DNA of 64,000 nt from an uncultured Eubacteriales bacterium (lineage in GTDB: Bacteria > Bacillota > Clostridia > Christensenellales > CAG-138): positions 20,464 through 84,463 of the forward strand of contig UQWD01000009.1 of the NCBI GenBank assembly GCA_900544555.1, in the 5' to 3' direction. Shown piece after piece: positions 36,960 to 45,950 of the stretch; positions within the stretch are counted from its first letter, which is position 1, and each line of letters opens with the position of its first letter. Position numbers and translations under genes: made by a program. Below the pieces are notes generated by a model, which worked only from the letters and a program-made list of their open reading frames with translations, did not search any database and was not told where the DNA came from.

Positions 36960-36990
36960 AGGCGGCCGAAACCGGCCGCCTGTTTCTAAT
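36960..36990. terminator. Hairpin terminator between convergent glycosyltransferase and murA genes
   Basis: AGGCGGCCG (36960-36968) and CGGCCGCCT (36973-36981) form a perfect nine-pair stem with a four-base loop, followed by GTTTCT on the plus strand. The T-run is short. Confidence 0.65.
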
Positions 36991-37067
36991 TAATCCTGTT
37001 TTCACACGTAATTGCATACGGCTCTTACAATGCTTTGAACGCCCTTTGTTCAGCAAACAAAAGAACG

Positions 37068-38336
37068 CTACCCGTTAACGCGCCGTATATCCGCGCCCAG
37101 CGCCTGAAGCTTGCGTTCAAGGTATTCATACCCGCGATCAATATAATGGATTTGTTCAATCCGGCTTTCGCCCTCAGCCATCAGCGCCGCAATAATCAAC
37201 GCCGCCCCCGCCCTTAAGTCGGTTGCGTACAGCGGCGCGCCCGTCAGCCTGCTTACGCCCTCAATGGTAGCTGTTCGGCTGTTTACAACGATATTCGCGC
37301 CCATCCGCCTAAGCTCCGCAACGTGGTTAAAGCGGTCTTCAAAAATATTTTCAACAATGTAGCTGTTGCCGGCCGCCGTTGAAAGGAACGCCATCATGGG
37401 CTGCTGAAGATCCGTAGGGAAACCGGGGTACGGCAGCGTTTTAATATGCACCGCGCGCGGCCGGCCGCCGGCGGTAACGCGTATATAAAAATCATGGCCG
37501 TCGTCGCCTTCAATCACGCTAACGCCGCTTTCCATCAGCTTGGCGGATATGGCCTCGAGGTGAGTGGGAATCACGTTTTTGATAATCACGTCGCCGCAAG
37601 TGGCCGCGGCCGCAATCATAAAAGTACCCGCCTCAATCTGGTCGGGTATGATGGCATATGTACAGCCGTGCAGCTGCTTTTTTCCCATTATGCGTATAAC
37701 GTCCGTACCCGCGCCCTTTACCGAGCCTCCCATCATGTTGATGAAATTGGCTACGTCCACAACATGCGGCTCTTTCGCGGCGTTGTTAATAATTGTCTGG
37801 CCCTCCGCGCGCGCGGCCGCGAGCATGGTGTTAATAGTAGCGCCTACGCTTACCACATCAAGATAGATCTCCGCGCCGTAAAGCCTTTGCGCGGTAGCGT
37901 TGACAATCCCCTTTTCAATAACCACGTCAGCGCCGAGCGCTCTCATGGCCTTGATATGCTGGTCAATTGGCCTTTGCCCAATCGAGCAGCCGCCCGGAAG
38001 AGCGATGCGAGCGCGCCCGTACCGGCCTAGGAGCGCGCCGAGCAGGTAGTAAGACGCCCTCAAGGCGCTCACCATTTCAAATGTTACGTTGCACTCGCTG
38101 ATTCCGCGCGGATCAACCCGCATGCCGCCATCGGGCGTGAAATCCACGCTCGCTCCCATGCGCACAAGGATTTGCTGGAGTTTGTGAATATCCTCAATGG
38201 ATGGCAAATTCTCAATTCGGCAGCTTTCGCCCGCCAATATCGTGGCAAGCACAATCGGCAGCCCGGCATTCTTCGCGCCGCTTATTACGACCTCGCCCTC
38301 AAGCCTGTTGCCGCCGTTGATTAGATAATGCGCCAT
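37068..38336 (-). CDS. murA: UDP-N-acetylglucosamine 1-carboxyvinyltransferase
   Basis: 422 residues. The catalytic cysteine is C117 in LPGGCSIGQRPIDQH, so this form should be sensitive to fosfomycin. ISGAKNAGLPIVLA near the start and GFPTDLQQPMMA are family motifs. First committed step of peptidoglycan synthesis. A leftward gene, 19 bases after the FmdB-like gene, so it may be last in an operon with corA and that gene. Confidence 0.96.
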   Translation of the reverse strand: MAHYLINGGNRLEGEVVISGAKNAGLPIVLATILAGESCRIENLPSIEDIHKLQQILVRMGASVDFTPDGGMRVDPRGISECNVTFEMVSALRASYYLLGALLGRYGRARIALPGGCSIGQRPIDQHIKAMRALGADVVIEKGIVNATAQRLYGAEIYLDVVSVGATINTMLAAARAEGQTIINNAAKEPHVVDVANFINMMGGSVKGAGTDVIRIMGKKQLHGCTYAIIPDQIEAGTFMIAAAATCGDVIIKNVIPTHLEAISAKLMESGVSVIEGDDGHDFYIRVTAGGRPRAVHIKTLPYPGFPTDLQQPMMAFLSTAAGNSYIVENIFEDRFNHVAELRRMGANIVVNSRTATIEGVSRLTGAPLYATDLRAGAALIIAALMAEGESRIEQIHYIDRGYEYLERKLQALGADIRRVNG

Positions 38337-38355
38337 AGTATTCTCCCCTTAAAAA

Positions 38356-38583
38356 TCAATGGCGTCCGCAGGTTCCGCAATGCCCGCCCGCGCAGCCGGA
38401 GCATCCCGACCCAGAACCCTCGCTTTTCGCGCCCTGCGTTGTCCACCCATAACACTTGCCCTCGTATGCGCGGTCCGCGGCCCCGCCGCAGCCGGGGCAC
38501 TTAACGCCGCTCAGGGCGGATAAACGCGCAAACTCCTCAAAAACGCGCCCGCAGGCGCCGCATTTAAACTTAAGCAGTGGCAT
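38356..38583 (-). CDS. FmdB-like zinc-ribbon protein
   Basis: 75 residues from the ATG at 38583, which overlaps the corA stop (TAATG). CGACG and CPGCGG supply two zinc-binding CxxC pairs near the N-terminus, and the tail is rich in Gly, Ser and Cys (SGCSGCAGGHCGTCG). FmdB-type regulators have this layout; no function is proven. A longer in-frame start (38604) lies inside corA and is less likely. Confidence 0.8.
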   Translation of the reverse strand: MPLLKFKCGACGRVFEEFARLSALSGVKCPGCGGAADRAYEGKCYGWTTQGAKSEGSGSGCSGCAGGHCGTCGRH

Positions 38584-39521
38584 TAAAACATCTTCTTTCT
38601 CCATAAAATAAATGCCGTTGCGGCGGACAGCGCCGCCGCGATGCCGATAACGATATAAAACCCCCCTACGCTTCCCTCGAACGGCACGCCCGTATTCATG
38701 CCAAAAAAGCTTGCGACAATTGTCGGTATGCTGATAACAATCGTCAGCGAAGCGAGCAGTTTCATTACAATATTAAGGTTATTGGAAATGACTGACGCAA
38801 ACGCGTCCATCGTACCCGAGAGAATGTCGCTGTAAATCTTACACATCTCAATGGCCTGCTTGTTTTCTATAATAACGTCCTCAAGCAAATCGGTATCCTC
38901 AGGGTACTTTTTTACATCCTCAATTTTAAGAAGCTTTTCCATGACCGCTTCGTTTCCCGTAAGGGAGGTGGAGAAGTACACCAGCGACTTTTCAAGCTTA
39001 AGCATTTGGATAAGCTCGCGGTTCTTCATCGATTTATGAAGCTCCGCCTCCACAAGAGAGCTGGCCTTGTCAATTTGTTTAAGGTATTGAAGGAACCGTG
39101 AGGCGTTCCGGTAAAGCAGCTGTAAAATAAACCGGGTTTTCTTCAGCGTTGAGAACCCGCGCACACGCCCCTCTGTAAAATTATCAATAATCGAGCTTTC
39201 CTTGAGGCACACGGTCACGAGCGCCTTCTCGCTATGGATGATTCCAAGAGGGATGGTATTATAAACAAACGTCCTGCCGTCGGGCTGCACGGTCGGCAAG
39301 TCCACGATAATCAGCGTTTGCCCCTCGTCGCTTTCAACGCGCGGCGATTCCTCCTCATCCAGCGCGGCGCGGACATAATCGGGCTCCAGGTCCAATTCCC
39401 GGATTACGCGCTCAACCTCTTCCTGTTCGGGATCAATGAGATGCACCCAAACGCCGTCGGCGATTTGATCAAGCTCAATCAGCTTCCCATCCACCGTTTT
39501 GTATATGTTTAGCACATTCAT
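38583..39521 (-). CDS. corA: CorA-type magnesium/cobalt transporter
   Basis: 312 residues with a large cytosolic domain, a long helix and two C-terminal membrane helices; the first ends in the selectivity motif GMNTGVPFEG. It forms a pentameric Mg2+ channel. Its stop overlaps the start of the zinc-ribbon gene. Confidence 0.93.
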   Translation of the reverse strand: MNVLNIYKTVDGKLIELDQIADGVWVHLIDPEQEEVERVIRELDLEPDYVRAALDEEESPRVESDEGQTLIIVDLPTVQPDGRTFVYNTIPLGIIHSEKALVTVCLKESSIIDNFTEGRVRGFSTLKKTRFILQLLYRNASRFLQYLKQIDKASSLVEAELHKSMKNRELIQMLKLEKSLVYFSTSLTGNEAVMEKLLKIEDVKKYPEDTDLLEDVIIENKQAIEMCKIYSDILSGTMDAFASVISNNLNIVMKLLASLTIVISIPTIVASFFGMNTGVPFEGSVGGFYIVIGIAAALSAATAFILWRKKMF

Positions 39522-40148
39522 GCCCCCCTTCCCTTTAAATCATCAGCTTAATTATTTTATCATCAATTTTAAGCCGAAACAACCCCGCGGCCATCGGCTT
39601 TGGCTCTGCATATACGCGCTACGCACTTTTGGCAAAAAAAGTCCACGACCCCAGCGCAGGTCATCCTATCCCTTTTATTAATGTTTCCGGGTCAATTCCG
39701 CTAAAAAAGATAACGTGACGATGTAACTGCCAGCAAAAATTAAGTAATTTAAGAATAACGCAACTAAAAAAAGAACCACGGGCAGCACCCCGAAGATTAG
39801 GGGCGTCTATATGGTTCGGCTGGATTTTTAAAAAACCACGCCACTTTTAGAGGATAAAAACGCTTCAGCGTTAAATATAAGCCCGCAGATCGTAAGTCCA
39901 CGGGCGAAAACTCGGCTTATATAAATCGATCATGATTAGGTTTATTCGCAAAAACGGTTTGTTTTCAGCGGGCAATATACCCAAAAATGCGAGCAGCCAA
40001 TATGCATATAATTTCGTTCAAGCAAGGCTGATAGGGTCGAACGGTATTTATTAAATCGGTTTGCACGAAAGAAAACTCCGGCTGTTCTGCGAATATAAAA
40101 TTATATTAATGGTAAAGGCTGGGCGAATAACGCTTGCGCTTATACGCG
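39522..40148. other. Intergenic, about 630 bases, nothing recognised
   Basis: No gene, tRNA or known riboswitch was recognised upstream of corA. The magnesium riboswitch (M-box) could be expected here but I could not match its core. Confidence 0.4.
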
Positions 40149-41276
40149 TTAACCGTCAAGGTAGTAGCGCGGATTATAGGCGATTGAACTGATCCTCAAT
40201 TCAAAATGCAGCCGCGCCTGCGTTAAGCCGCCGCTCTTTCCCGCAAGCGCAATCTCCTGCCCCTGCTCGATTTTATCCCCAAGCTTTACGTTTATCTCCC
40301 GCAAATGCGCATAGCGGGTAACAAATCCTTCGCCGTGGTCAATTTCCAGCGTCAGGCCGTAGCCTCCCCGCTCCATAGCGCATACAACTACGCCCGAACA
40401 GGAAGCTTTCACAGGTTCGCCCTCCGCTGCCTCAAAATCCAGGCCCCAGCTCATACCTCCCGCGTATGGGCCAAAGTTGAGGAGTATGGGACCGGAAACC
40501 GGCCGGATAAAAGTGCGATCGCCTGCGCTTTTCCCCTTTTCTCCCTCGTTCCGCCCCGGCTCGCTGCTCGACGGGCGCGCGGTTCCCAAGAGCATCCTGC
40601 CGTCCACGCGTTCCACAATTACCGTTTTCTCCGTATGTTCCCCGGATTGTTTTTGATCGTTTATATAAATGGTTTCCGTAACATAGCGCACAACTCCGTC
40701 TATTCCTTCGGATATAATTATCCGGTATCCTTCCGGCAGATAAGGGGTGTGGACGGTTTCATTTTTGCACGGGTCAAACTCCTCGCGCGCCGTCTGTACG
40801 CGCCGCTCTACGCGAACCGGGGTTTCCGGCCCGATCATAACGGAGAGCAGCTCGTCCTTATTCGTTGTGATTTCCGCACCCAGCCTTTCCACCAGCCGCA
40901 CATCGTTCGCGAAATCGATTTGTACCGTTTCGCCCTGCGCCGACAAGCCGGCATAATGCCGGAGTATATCTAAAAGCAGCTCTTCCGCCGCCTGGCGGCT
41001 GGCTAAAACACCTATCGTTTCCCCATCAACAACCACGGCGGTTTCAATGAAACCCGCAGACGGCGAAGGGCCGGGCGTATTGCCGGCTGTATCGTCGGGC
41101 GCGGCGGTGACAACAGGCGTATGGGCGGGCGCGCTTTGAACCGGTAAAGGATCCTTGAGCGCGAGCGATTCGCGCTCCCACAGATACGCGCGCAAGCCAG
41201 CGAGAGCAAAAAGGGCTAATGTAAATATAACGATTAAAATCGCCGGAAGCGATACCATTTTTTTGCGTTTCATCAT
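40149..41276 (-). CDS. Membrane-anchored G5 plus degenerate LytM/M23 protein
   Basis: 375 residues: one membrane helix (8-30), a Pro/Thr-rich linker, a G5-like domain (about 155-232) and a LytM/M23 domain (about 255-375). The zinc-site motif HxGxD reads S276-W-G-L-D280, and the HxH pair reads R355-L-H357, so two metal or catalytic histidines are missing; H324 (RYAHL) remains. It is therefore probably a non-enzymatic binding or scaffold protein, as in SpoIIQ, where a serine also replaces a zinc ligand. AAGGA precedes the start at 41276 (41273 also possible). Confidence 0.8.
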   Translation of the reverse strand: MMKRKKMVSLPAILIVIFTLALFALAGLRAYLWERESLALKDPLPVQSAPAHTPVVTAAPDDTAGNTPGPSPSAGFIETAVVVDGETIGVLASRQAAEELLLDILRHYAGLSAQGETVQIDFANDVRLVERLGAEITTNKDELLSVMIGPETPVRVERRVQTAREEFDPCKNETVHTPYLPEGYRIIISEGIDGVVRYVTETIYINDQKQSGEHTEKTVIVERVDGRMLLGTARPSSSEPGRNEGEKGKSAGDRTFIRPVSGPILLNFGPYAGGMSWGLDFEAAEGEPVKASCSGVVVCAMERGGYGLTLEIDHGEGFVTRYAHLREINVKLGDKIEQGQEIALAGKSGGLTQARLHFELRISSIAYNPRYYLDG

Positions 41277-41859
41277 ACAAATCCTTATCGTGATTTCGCT
41301 TAAATGCGAAAAAGCCATATCACTTTCGCAAATAAACCGTTATATTTTGAATTATAGCATAAACAATAGCAGCCTGAAACTGTTTCGTATAGAGCCATAA
41401 ACTGGTAAACTTGCATGAATATTGGTATGTTAGCTACACAATTAAGCGAAATGAAAAACCTTTAAATGATTCGCCTTCACTACAATCAATTAATGAAACG
41501 CGAAATTCAGGCGGCGTTTTACAGGGCGGCAGCCATAATTAGATAGACAAACTTCCAAGACGCTACAGAGAATCTATATAAACAACGCCACGGCATGCCG
41601 CGCTCTGTCACAAACATAATCTACTTGTGTGATTACGGGGCGCTCCGTCGGCCCGGACAGCGCCCCGCAGGGAAACATAAGCTGCGCTAGGGCTGCTCGC
41701 TCACATTTTTCATGAGTCCACCCGCAAGCAAAGCCTTAAAAATCAACTTAACCGAATTGTCTGCCCGCGGCCGCTTACTTTTCCTTCCCAGCAACCTCGA
41801 ATCCGCAGTTTTGGGCGGCTGGCCGTTAATATAAACCGCGTTTACGGACTTCATGCGTT
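41277..41859. other. Intergenic with a strong hairpin
   Basis: About 580 bases. GGGGCGCT (41637-41644) and AGCGCCCC (41659-41666) pair, with a further CCG/CGG inside, to give a stable stem-loop without a T-run on either strand. It might belong to a small RNA, but I could match no known family. Confidence 0.35.
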
Positions 41860-42870
41860 TTAATTTTCAAGTTCCATTGTTTGGGCGCGTTTTTGCGTAT
41901 CCGCATCGATAAAAAGCCCATGACGGTAAAGCTGCCGGTTATCCAAGGACCAGATGCGCTCGGTAAACTCACCAACAGGCGTATTCTCCAGCGCGTCATA
42001 CATGGTGAACAGCTTAGCGTCCAGCAGGTCCAGTAAGCTTACTACCTCGGCCTCAGGGAACATGGGCGGTTTTGGGCTGCCATATTCCGGCTGGCCATGA
42101 TGAGAAAGCAGCATGTGCTGTACAAGCCTCGTTATCTCCTCCGGTATCATAAGCTCTGCCGAAACCCGTTCAACCATCGCCACACCCAGCGCAATATGGC
42201 CAATCAACTGCCCGCTCACACTGTAGCCAGATGCGATGCCCAGCTCGCCAACGGTTAGCTCCGTCAGTTTCGCAATATCGTGGAGTATAACGCCCGCGTA
42301 AACAAGGTCCATATCCAACCTTGTATAAATTAAGGATAACTGGCGCGCGACCCTCAGCATACATAGCGTATGGTAGAGCAGGCCGCCGCGAAAAGCATGG
42401 TGAACCTTAAGCGCGGCCGGCTGAGATAAAAGTTTATCTTTATTATCGCGCAGAATATATTGTACTAGACGTTTTAAATCCTCTTCCTTAAACTCTTGCG
42501 CGCAGTCATAAATTTCCTGATACATCAAATCCGGGTCAATCGGTGCGCATGAAAGCAGTTCGCCCATATCAACCTCTTCGTTCGGCTTAAGCGGGCGAAT
42601 CCTATCAATTTTCAACTGTTCCGTATCCTTCCATAGGGTAGGCGTTCCGCGAACCTTAACAATGCTGTCGGGATAGTATGCGCCGTGGATAAGCGCGTTA
42701 TAATCCCACAGCTTTGCCGATATCTCCCCGCCCACATCGCTTATCACCATATCGAGATAATCGCTACCTTTGCTGTTGCTGCGCTGCTGAACGCTTTTAA
42801 TCACGCAATAACCCTCGACCTGATTTGTGGTACTATTAATGATATTGCTCAAAAGCTTTATTCTGCCCAT
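41860..42870 (-). CDS. yhaM: 3'-5' exoribonuclease YhaM
   Basis: 336 residues from the ATG at 42870, with GGAGGAATTAAGA upstream. An N-terminal OB-fold (VISDVGGEISAKLWDY) is followed by an HD domain (VHHAFRGGLLYHTL, VILHDIAKL, HMLLSHHGQPEYGS). This is the YhaM layout of Firmicutes, which trims RNA 3' ends. Upstream in-frame codons to 43080 have no family match. Confidence 0.93.
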   Translation of the reverse strand: MGRIKLLSNIINSTTNQVEGYCVIKSVQQRSNSKGSDYLDMVISDVGGEISAKLWDYNALIHGAYYPDSIVKVRGTPTLWKDTEQLKIDRIRPLKPNEEVDMGELLSCAPIDPDLMYQEIYDCAQEFKEEDLKRLVQYILRDNKDKLLSQPAALKVHHAFRGGLLYHTLCMLRVARQLSLIYTRLDMDLVYAGVILHDIAKLTELTVGELGIASGYSVSGQLIGHIALGVAMVERVSAELMIPEEITRLVQHMLLSHHGQPEYGSPKPPMFPEAEVVSLLDLLDAKLFTMYDALENTPVGEFTERIWSLDNRQLYRHGLFIDADTQKRAQTMELEN

Positions 42871-43039
42871 TCTTAATTCCTCCAACCATTGTATAAGCAT
42901 TATAGCAAATAAATAGCCTTGTGGCAAAATTATGGGTTCCCTCACGATTGAGAAATTTTCATCGCGCGCATAACGGAGTATATTATCCCTTTTGCCGCAC
43001 ATACTATTTGTGCAAATATTTTGCAGGAGGTATAACAAA

Positions 43040-43213
43040 ATGTCAGATTCAGTAACTGGCTCCCAGACAATCGGTTGCACCGTGGAAAGCTGCCGCTATA
43101 ACGCGGATCATAGTTATTGCTCGCTTCAAAAAATACAGGTCGAACCGCGATGCGATTGCCACAACGGTTGTAAAGAAGACGAGAGCTTATGCGGAAGCTA
43201 CGAGGCAATATAA
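43040..43213 (+). CDS. DUF1540 domain protein
   Basis: 57 residues from the ATG at 43040, with AGGAGG (43025-43030) upstream. A small cysteine-rich protein with the DUF1540 pattern: CTVESCRYNADHSYC, CDCHNGC and ESLCGSY, likely a metal-binding fold. Common in spore-forming Clostridia; function unknown. It has its own terminator. Confidence 0.85.
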   Translation: MSDSVTGSQTIGCTVESCRYNADHSYCSLQKIQVEPRCDCHNGCKEDESLCGSYEAI

Positions 43214-43238
43214 CCTGAGCTGGGAAAGCATACCCCAG

Positions 43239-43272
43239 AAAACACCCCTGATTAAATCAGGGGTGTTTTTCT
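43239..43272 (+). terminator. Rho-independent terminator after the DUF1540 gene
   Basis: AACACCCCTGATT pairs with AATCAGGGGTGTT, leaving only a tiny A-containing loop, followed by TTTCT. The flanking A-run also makes it usable on the minus strand. Confidence 0.85.
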
Positions 43273-43574
43273 GTAAAATCAACCTGCTTTCACCAAATTA
43301 TACCGCGTCCTATATGCATTTTCTCTTTTATAGTGTTAACTAAAAGCATAAAGCTGTAATTTAAAAATGACGCTTTTTAAGAGGAACCATAGTGTGCAGC
43401 CTATGACGTCCAAAAAAGCGCCGTGTCAGCATCAATTAATTGTAACATATCCGGCGGCAAAAAGCTATAAACGCAATACGATACAGAGGCTATCATAAGA
43501 ATTTGACGGCATATAATATCATGCCCGGAATTCATATCGAATACGTCTTTTTTAAGCAAGCGGGAAGCCGGGTT
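43273..43574. other. Intergenic, nothing recognised
   Basis: About 300 A+T-rich bases after the terminator, with no gene or repeat seen. Confidence 0.4.
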
Positions 43575-44105
43575 TTATCGGCAGTACAGCTCAATATACG
43601 TATTGATGGAATTTTGAATGACCCGCTCCGCGTCCGAACGGCTTTTGACCTCATCGATAACCGTTTCCTTGTTTTCAAGCGATTTATAAACTGAAAAAAA
43701 GTGCCTCATTTCGGCAAAAACGTGCTTTGGCAGATCCCCGATGCTTTGGTATGCGTTATATGTCGGGTCGTCAAAGGGTATGGCAATGATCTTATCGTCG
43801 TCCGCGCCGTTGTCGCGCATCGTAATCATGCCGATTGGGTAACAGCGCACCAGAGCCATCGGATGAATGGGCTCAGAGCATAAGACAAGTACGTCGAGCG
43901 GATCGCCGTCAGCCGCGAAGGTGCGCGGTATGAGGCCATAGCTCGCGGGGTAATGGGTGGATGTGTACAAGATCCTGTCCAGCTTTAACAGCCCTGTTTC
44001 CTTATCCAGCTCGTATTTGGTTTTACTGCCCTTAGTTATTTCAACAACAGCGTAAAAATCGTTCTGCCTTATCCTTTTGGGCGATATATCATGCCAGATA
44101 TTCAT
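43575..44105 (-). CDS. ppa: Family I inorganic pyrophosphatase
   Basis: 176 residues from the ATG at 44105. Family I motifs: KTKYELDKETGLLKLDR, YPASYGLIPRTFA, the metal-binding DGDPLDVLVL and MRDNGADDDKIIA. It hydrolyses PPi to two phosphates and pulls biosynthetic reactions forward. Clostridia more often carry family II or membrane enzymes, so the soluble family I form is worth noting. An upstream ATG (44126) lacks a ribosome site. Confidence 0.93.
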   Translation of the reverse strand: MNIWHDISPKRIRQNDFYAVVEITKGSKTKYELDKETGLLKLDRILYTSTHYPASYGLIPRTFAADGDPLDVLVLCSEPIHPMALVRCYPIGMITMRDNGADDDKIIAIPFDDPTYNAYQSIGDLPKHVFAEMRHFFSVYKSLENKETVIDEVKSRSDAERVIQNSINTYIELYCR

Positions 44106-44331
44106 ACTTTTCCAGCTCCTCTTCATTAATTTCGTGCATTATAGCACACAACCCCACATAATGGAATGCGTTTAAGGTCTGTTTTATATTCTTTTTCCTT
44201 TTGTCATGCGCTTTATGTTTATATTGTGCGGCTCTTTTTGATATTAAACTTTTAATATTTAGCCGCTTGCTTTTTTTCCGTTTAAACGTGAACGCTCGTT
44301 TTGCCCGGCCGTAATAGCATCATGCCGTTAA

Positions 44332-45180
44332 TCATCCCCCGATACGGGTAATATTGATGGTAATATCGACGCCGTCGCTTCGATCCTTCTGTTCCAGTTC
44401 AACCGTAAAACCCGCCTCGCGCAGCTGGTTCACGGCCATATTCATTGAATTCATGAACAAGCGGTAATCCTTAACCATGCGCACGATAATCGGGCGCGGC
44501 CTCGCGCCGTCCTTCTTGCTGTCAAAGAGCTTATCCAAGGTCTTATTCACCAGCTTCTCCGTATCCTTGACGGACAAGCCCTTATCACGAACCTTGTTGA
44601 CAAGATCCATCTGCGTTTCCTCATCGCGGATACGCAATAGCGCGCGGGCATGGCGCTCTGAAAGCTTGCCTTCCGTAACGGCGCGCTTAACCTCAGGCGA
44701 AAGCTTGAGTATCCTTAACTTGTTGGCGATGGACGACTGGCTTTTCCCAAGCCGTTCCGCCAATTCCTCCTGAGTCAGGGAATAGGCTGCCAGAAGCGCA
44801 TTGTAGCACTCTGCTTCCTCAAGATAGTGCAGATTCTCTCGCTGAAGATTCTCAATCAGCGCCATCATGGCGGAATCCTCCTCGAAAACGTCGTTTTGAA
44901 CCACGCACGGAACCTTTTCGAGCCCCAGTATTCGCACGGCGCGCAGGCGCCTTTCCCCGGCGACAAGCTCGTATCCGCCTTCCATACGCCGCACCAGAAG
45001 CGGCTGAAGCAGGCCCACCTGCCGGATTGACGCCGCCAGCTCGTTGAGCGCGTCCTCGTCAAAGGTGCGGCGCGGCTGATTCGGATTGGGCAGGATGCTG
45101 TCCACAGGGATGTTCTCAAGGCGTTTTGACGCGTCCGCCTTTTTTGCGGCGTTTAGAAACTCAAATACAGGCATGGACAA
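44332..45180 (-). CDS. noc: Nucleoid occlusion protein Noc (ParB family)
   Basis: 282 residues. A ParB-type CTPase domain with AGERRLRA (GERR at 75-78) and a helix-turn-helix with LTQEELAERLGKSQSSIANK. The SQSSIANKLRILKL stretch is the Noc type rather than the Spo0J type. Noc binds dispersed sites and prevents septation over the nucleoid. The position after rsmG and mnmG is the usual origin-proximal one. The expected parA and parB do not follow; pyrophosphatase does. Confidence 0.88.
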   Translation of the reverse strand: MSMPVFEFLNAAKKADASKRLENIPVDSILPNPNQPRRTFDEDALNELAASIRQVGLLQPLLVRRMEGGYELVAGERRLRAVRILGLEKVPCVVQNDVFEEDSAMMALIENLQRENLHYLEEAECYNALLAAYSLTQEELAERLGKSQSSIANKLRILKLSPEVKRAVTEGKLSERHARALLRIRDEETQMDLVNKVRDKGLSVKDTEKLVNKTLDKLFDSKKDGARPRPIIVRMVKDYRLFMNSMNMAVNQLREAGFTVELEQKDRSDGVDITINITRIGG

Positions 45181-45263
45181 TCCCTCCTAATAACAATATA
45201 CCATACATTCGCCAAGATTTATGAAATCCCGCAAACAAAGACAAAAGGCGCTAATCTTTTAGC

Positions 45264-45950
45264 TTACAGTGGCTTTTTTTCCGCCATGCCCGCTTTGCGG
45301 GGGTAAAGCGCGTTTGTTTCCCCGGTTTTTACCGCCGCGATGATACGCCGCTCTCCCCAGGGCGCGTCCCGGGGAATAACGCGCGCGTCCGCGTTGAGCA
45401 GCCGGAGTGCGTTTCGGGCGGCCTCAAGCTCCGCTCCGGCCTGCGGGCCTTTATACATCAGCGATACGCCCCCTTCTTTTAGGAGCGGAACCGTATACTC
45501 AAGCAGCGCGTTGACCGGCGCGACCGCACGGGAGAGGACAATGTCAAATTGGCCCCTGTATGCTTTGTTCCTCCCCGCGTCCTCCGCGCGCGTATGCGCG
45601 CAGTCGGCCTCTATGCCGAGCGCCTCGGCGACGCTGTTTAAAAAGCGCACGCGCTTGTTTAGCGAGTCAATCAGAGTCAGGCGGATATCCGGCCTCATGA
45701 TTTTTATCGGTATCCCCGGAAAGCCGGCGCCCGTGCCGACGTCCGCGCATAAAGCGCCCTGGGGTATCAGATCCGCCGCAAGAAGGCTGTCGAGGAAATG
45801 CTTTTTAGCAACCTCCTCCCGGCCCGTAATCGCCGTCAGATTCACGCGCTGGTTCCATTCAGTCAGCATATCGTAATAAATTATAAACAGACGCTCCTGC
45901 TCCTTAGTTAAATCCGGCATCCATTGAGTTATCCAGCTCATTTGCGTCAT
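45264..45950 (-). CDS. rsmG: 16S rRNA (guanine527-N7)-methyltransferase
   Basis: 228 residues. Motifs NLTAITGREEVAKKHFLDSL, ADVGTGAGFPGIPIKI (SAM site) and LSRAVAPVNALLEY are the GidB family. It overlaps mnmG by four bases, the common gidA-gidB pairing. Confidence 0.96.
   Translation of the reverse strand: MTQMSWITQWMPDLTKEQERLFIIYYDMLTEWNQRVNLTAITGREEVAKKHFLDSLLAADLIPQGALCADVGTGAGFPGIPIKIMRPDIRLTLIDSLNKRVRFLNSVAEALGIEADCAHTRAEDAGRNKAYRGQFDIVLSRAVAPVNALLEYTVPLLKEGGVSLMYKGPQAGAELEAARNALRLLNADARVIPRDAPWGERRIIAAVKTGETNALYPRKAGMAEKKPL

Noticed and set aside
39522..40148. Magnesium riboswitch before corA
   Set aside because: The conserved M-box core could not be matched by eye.
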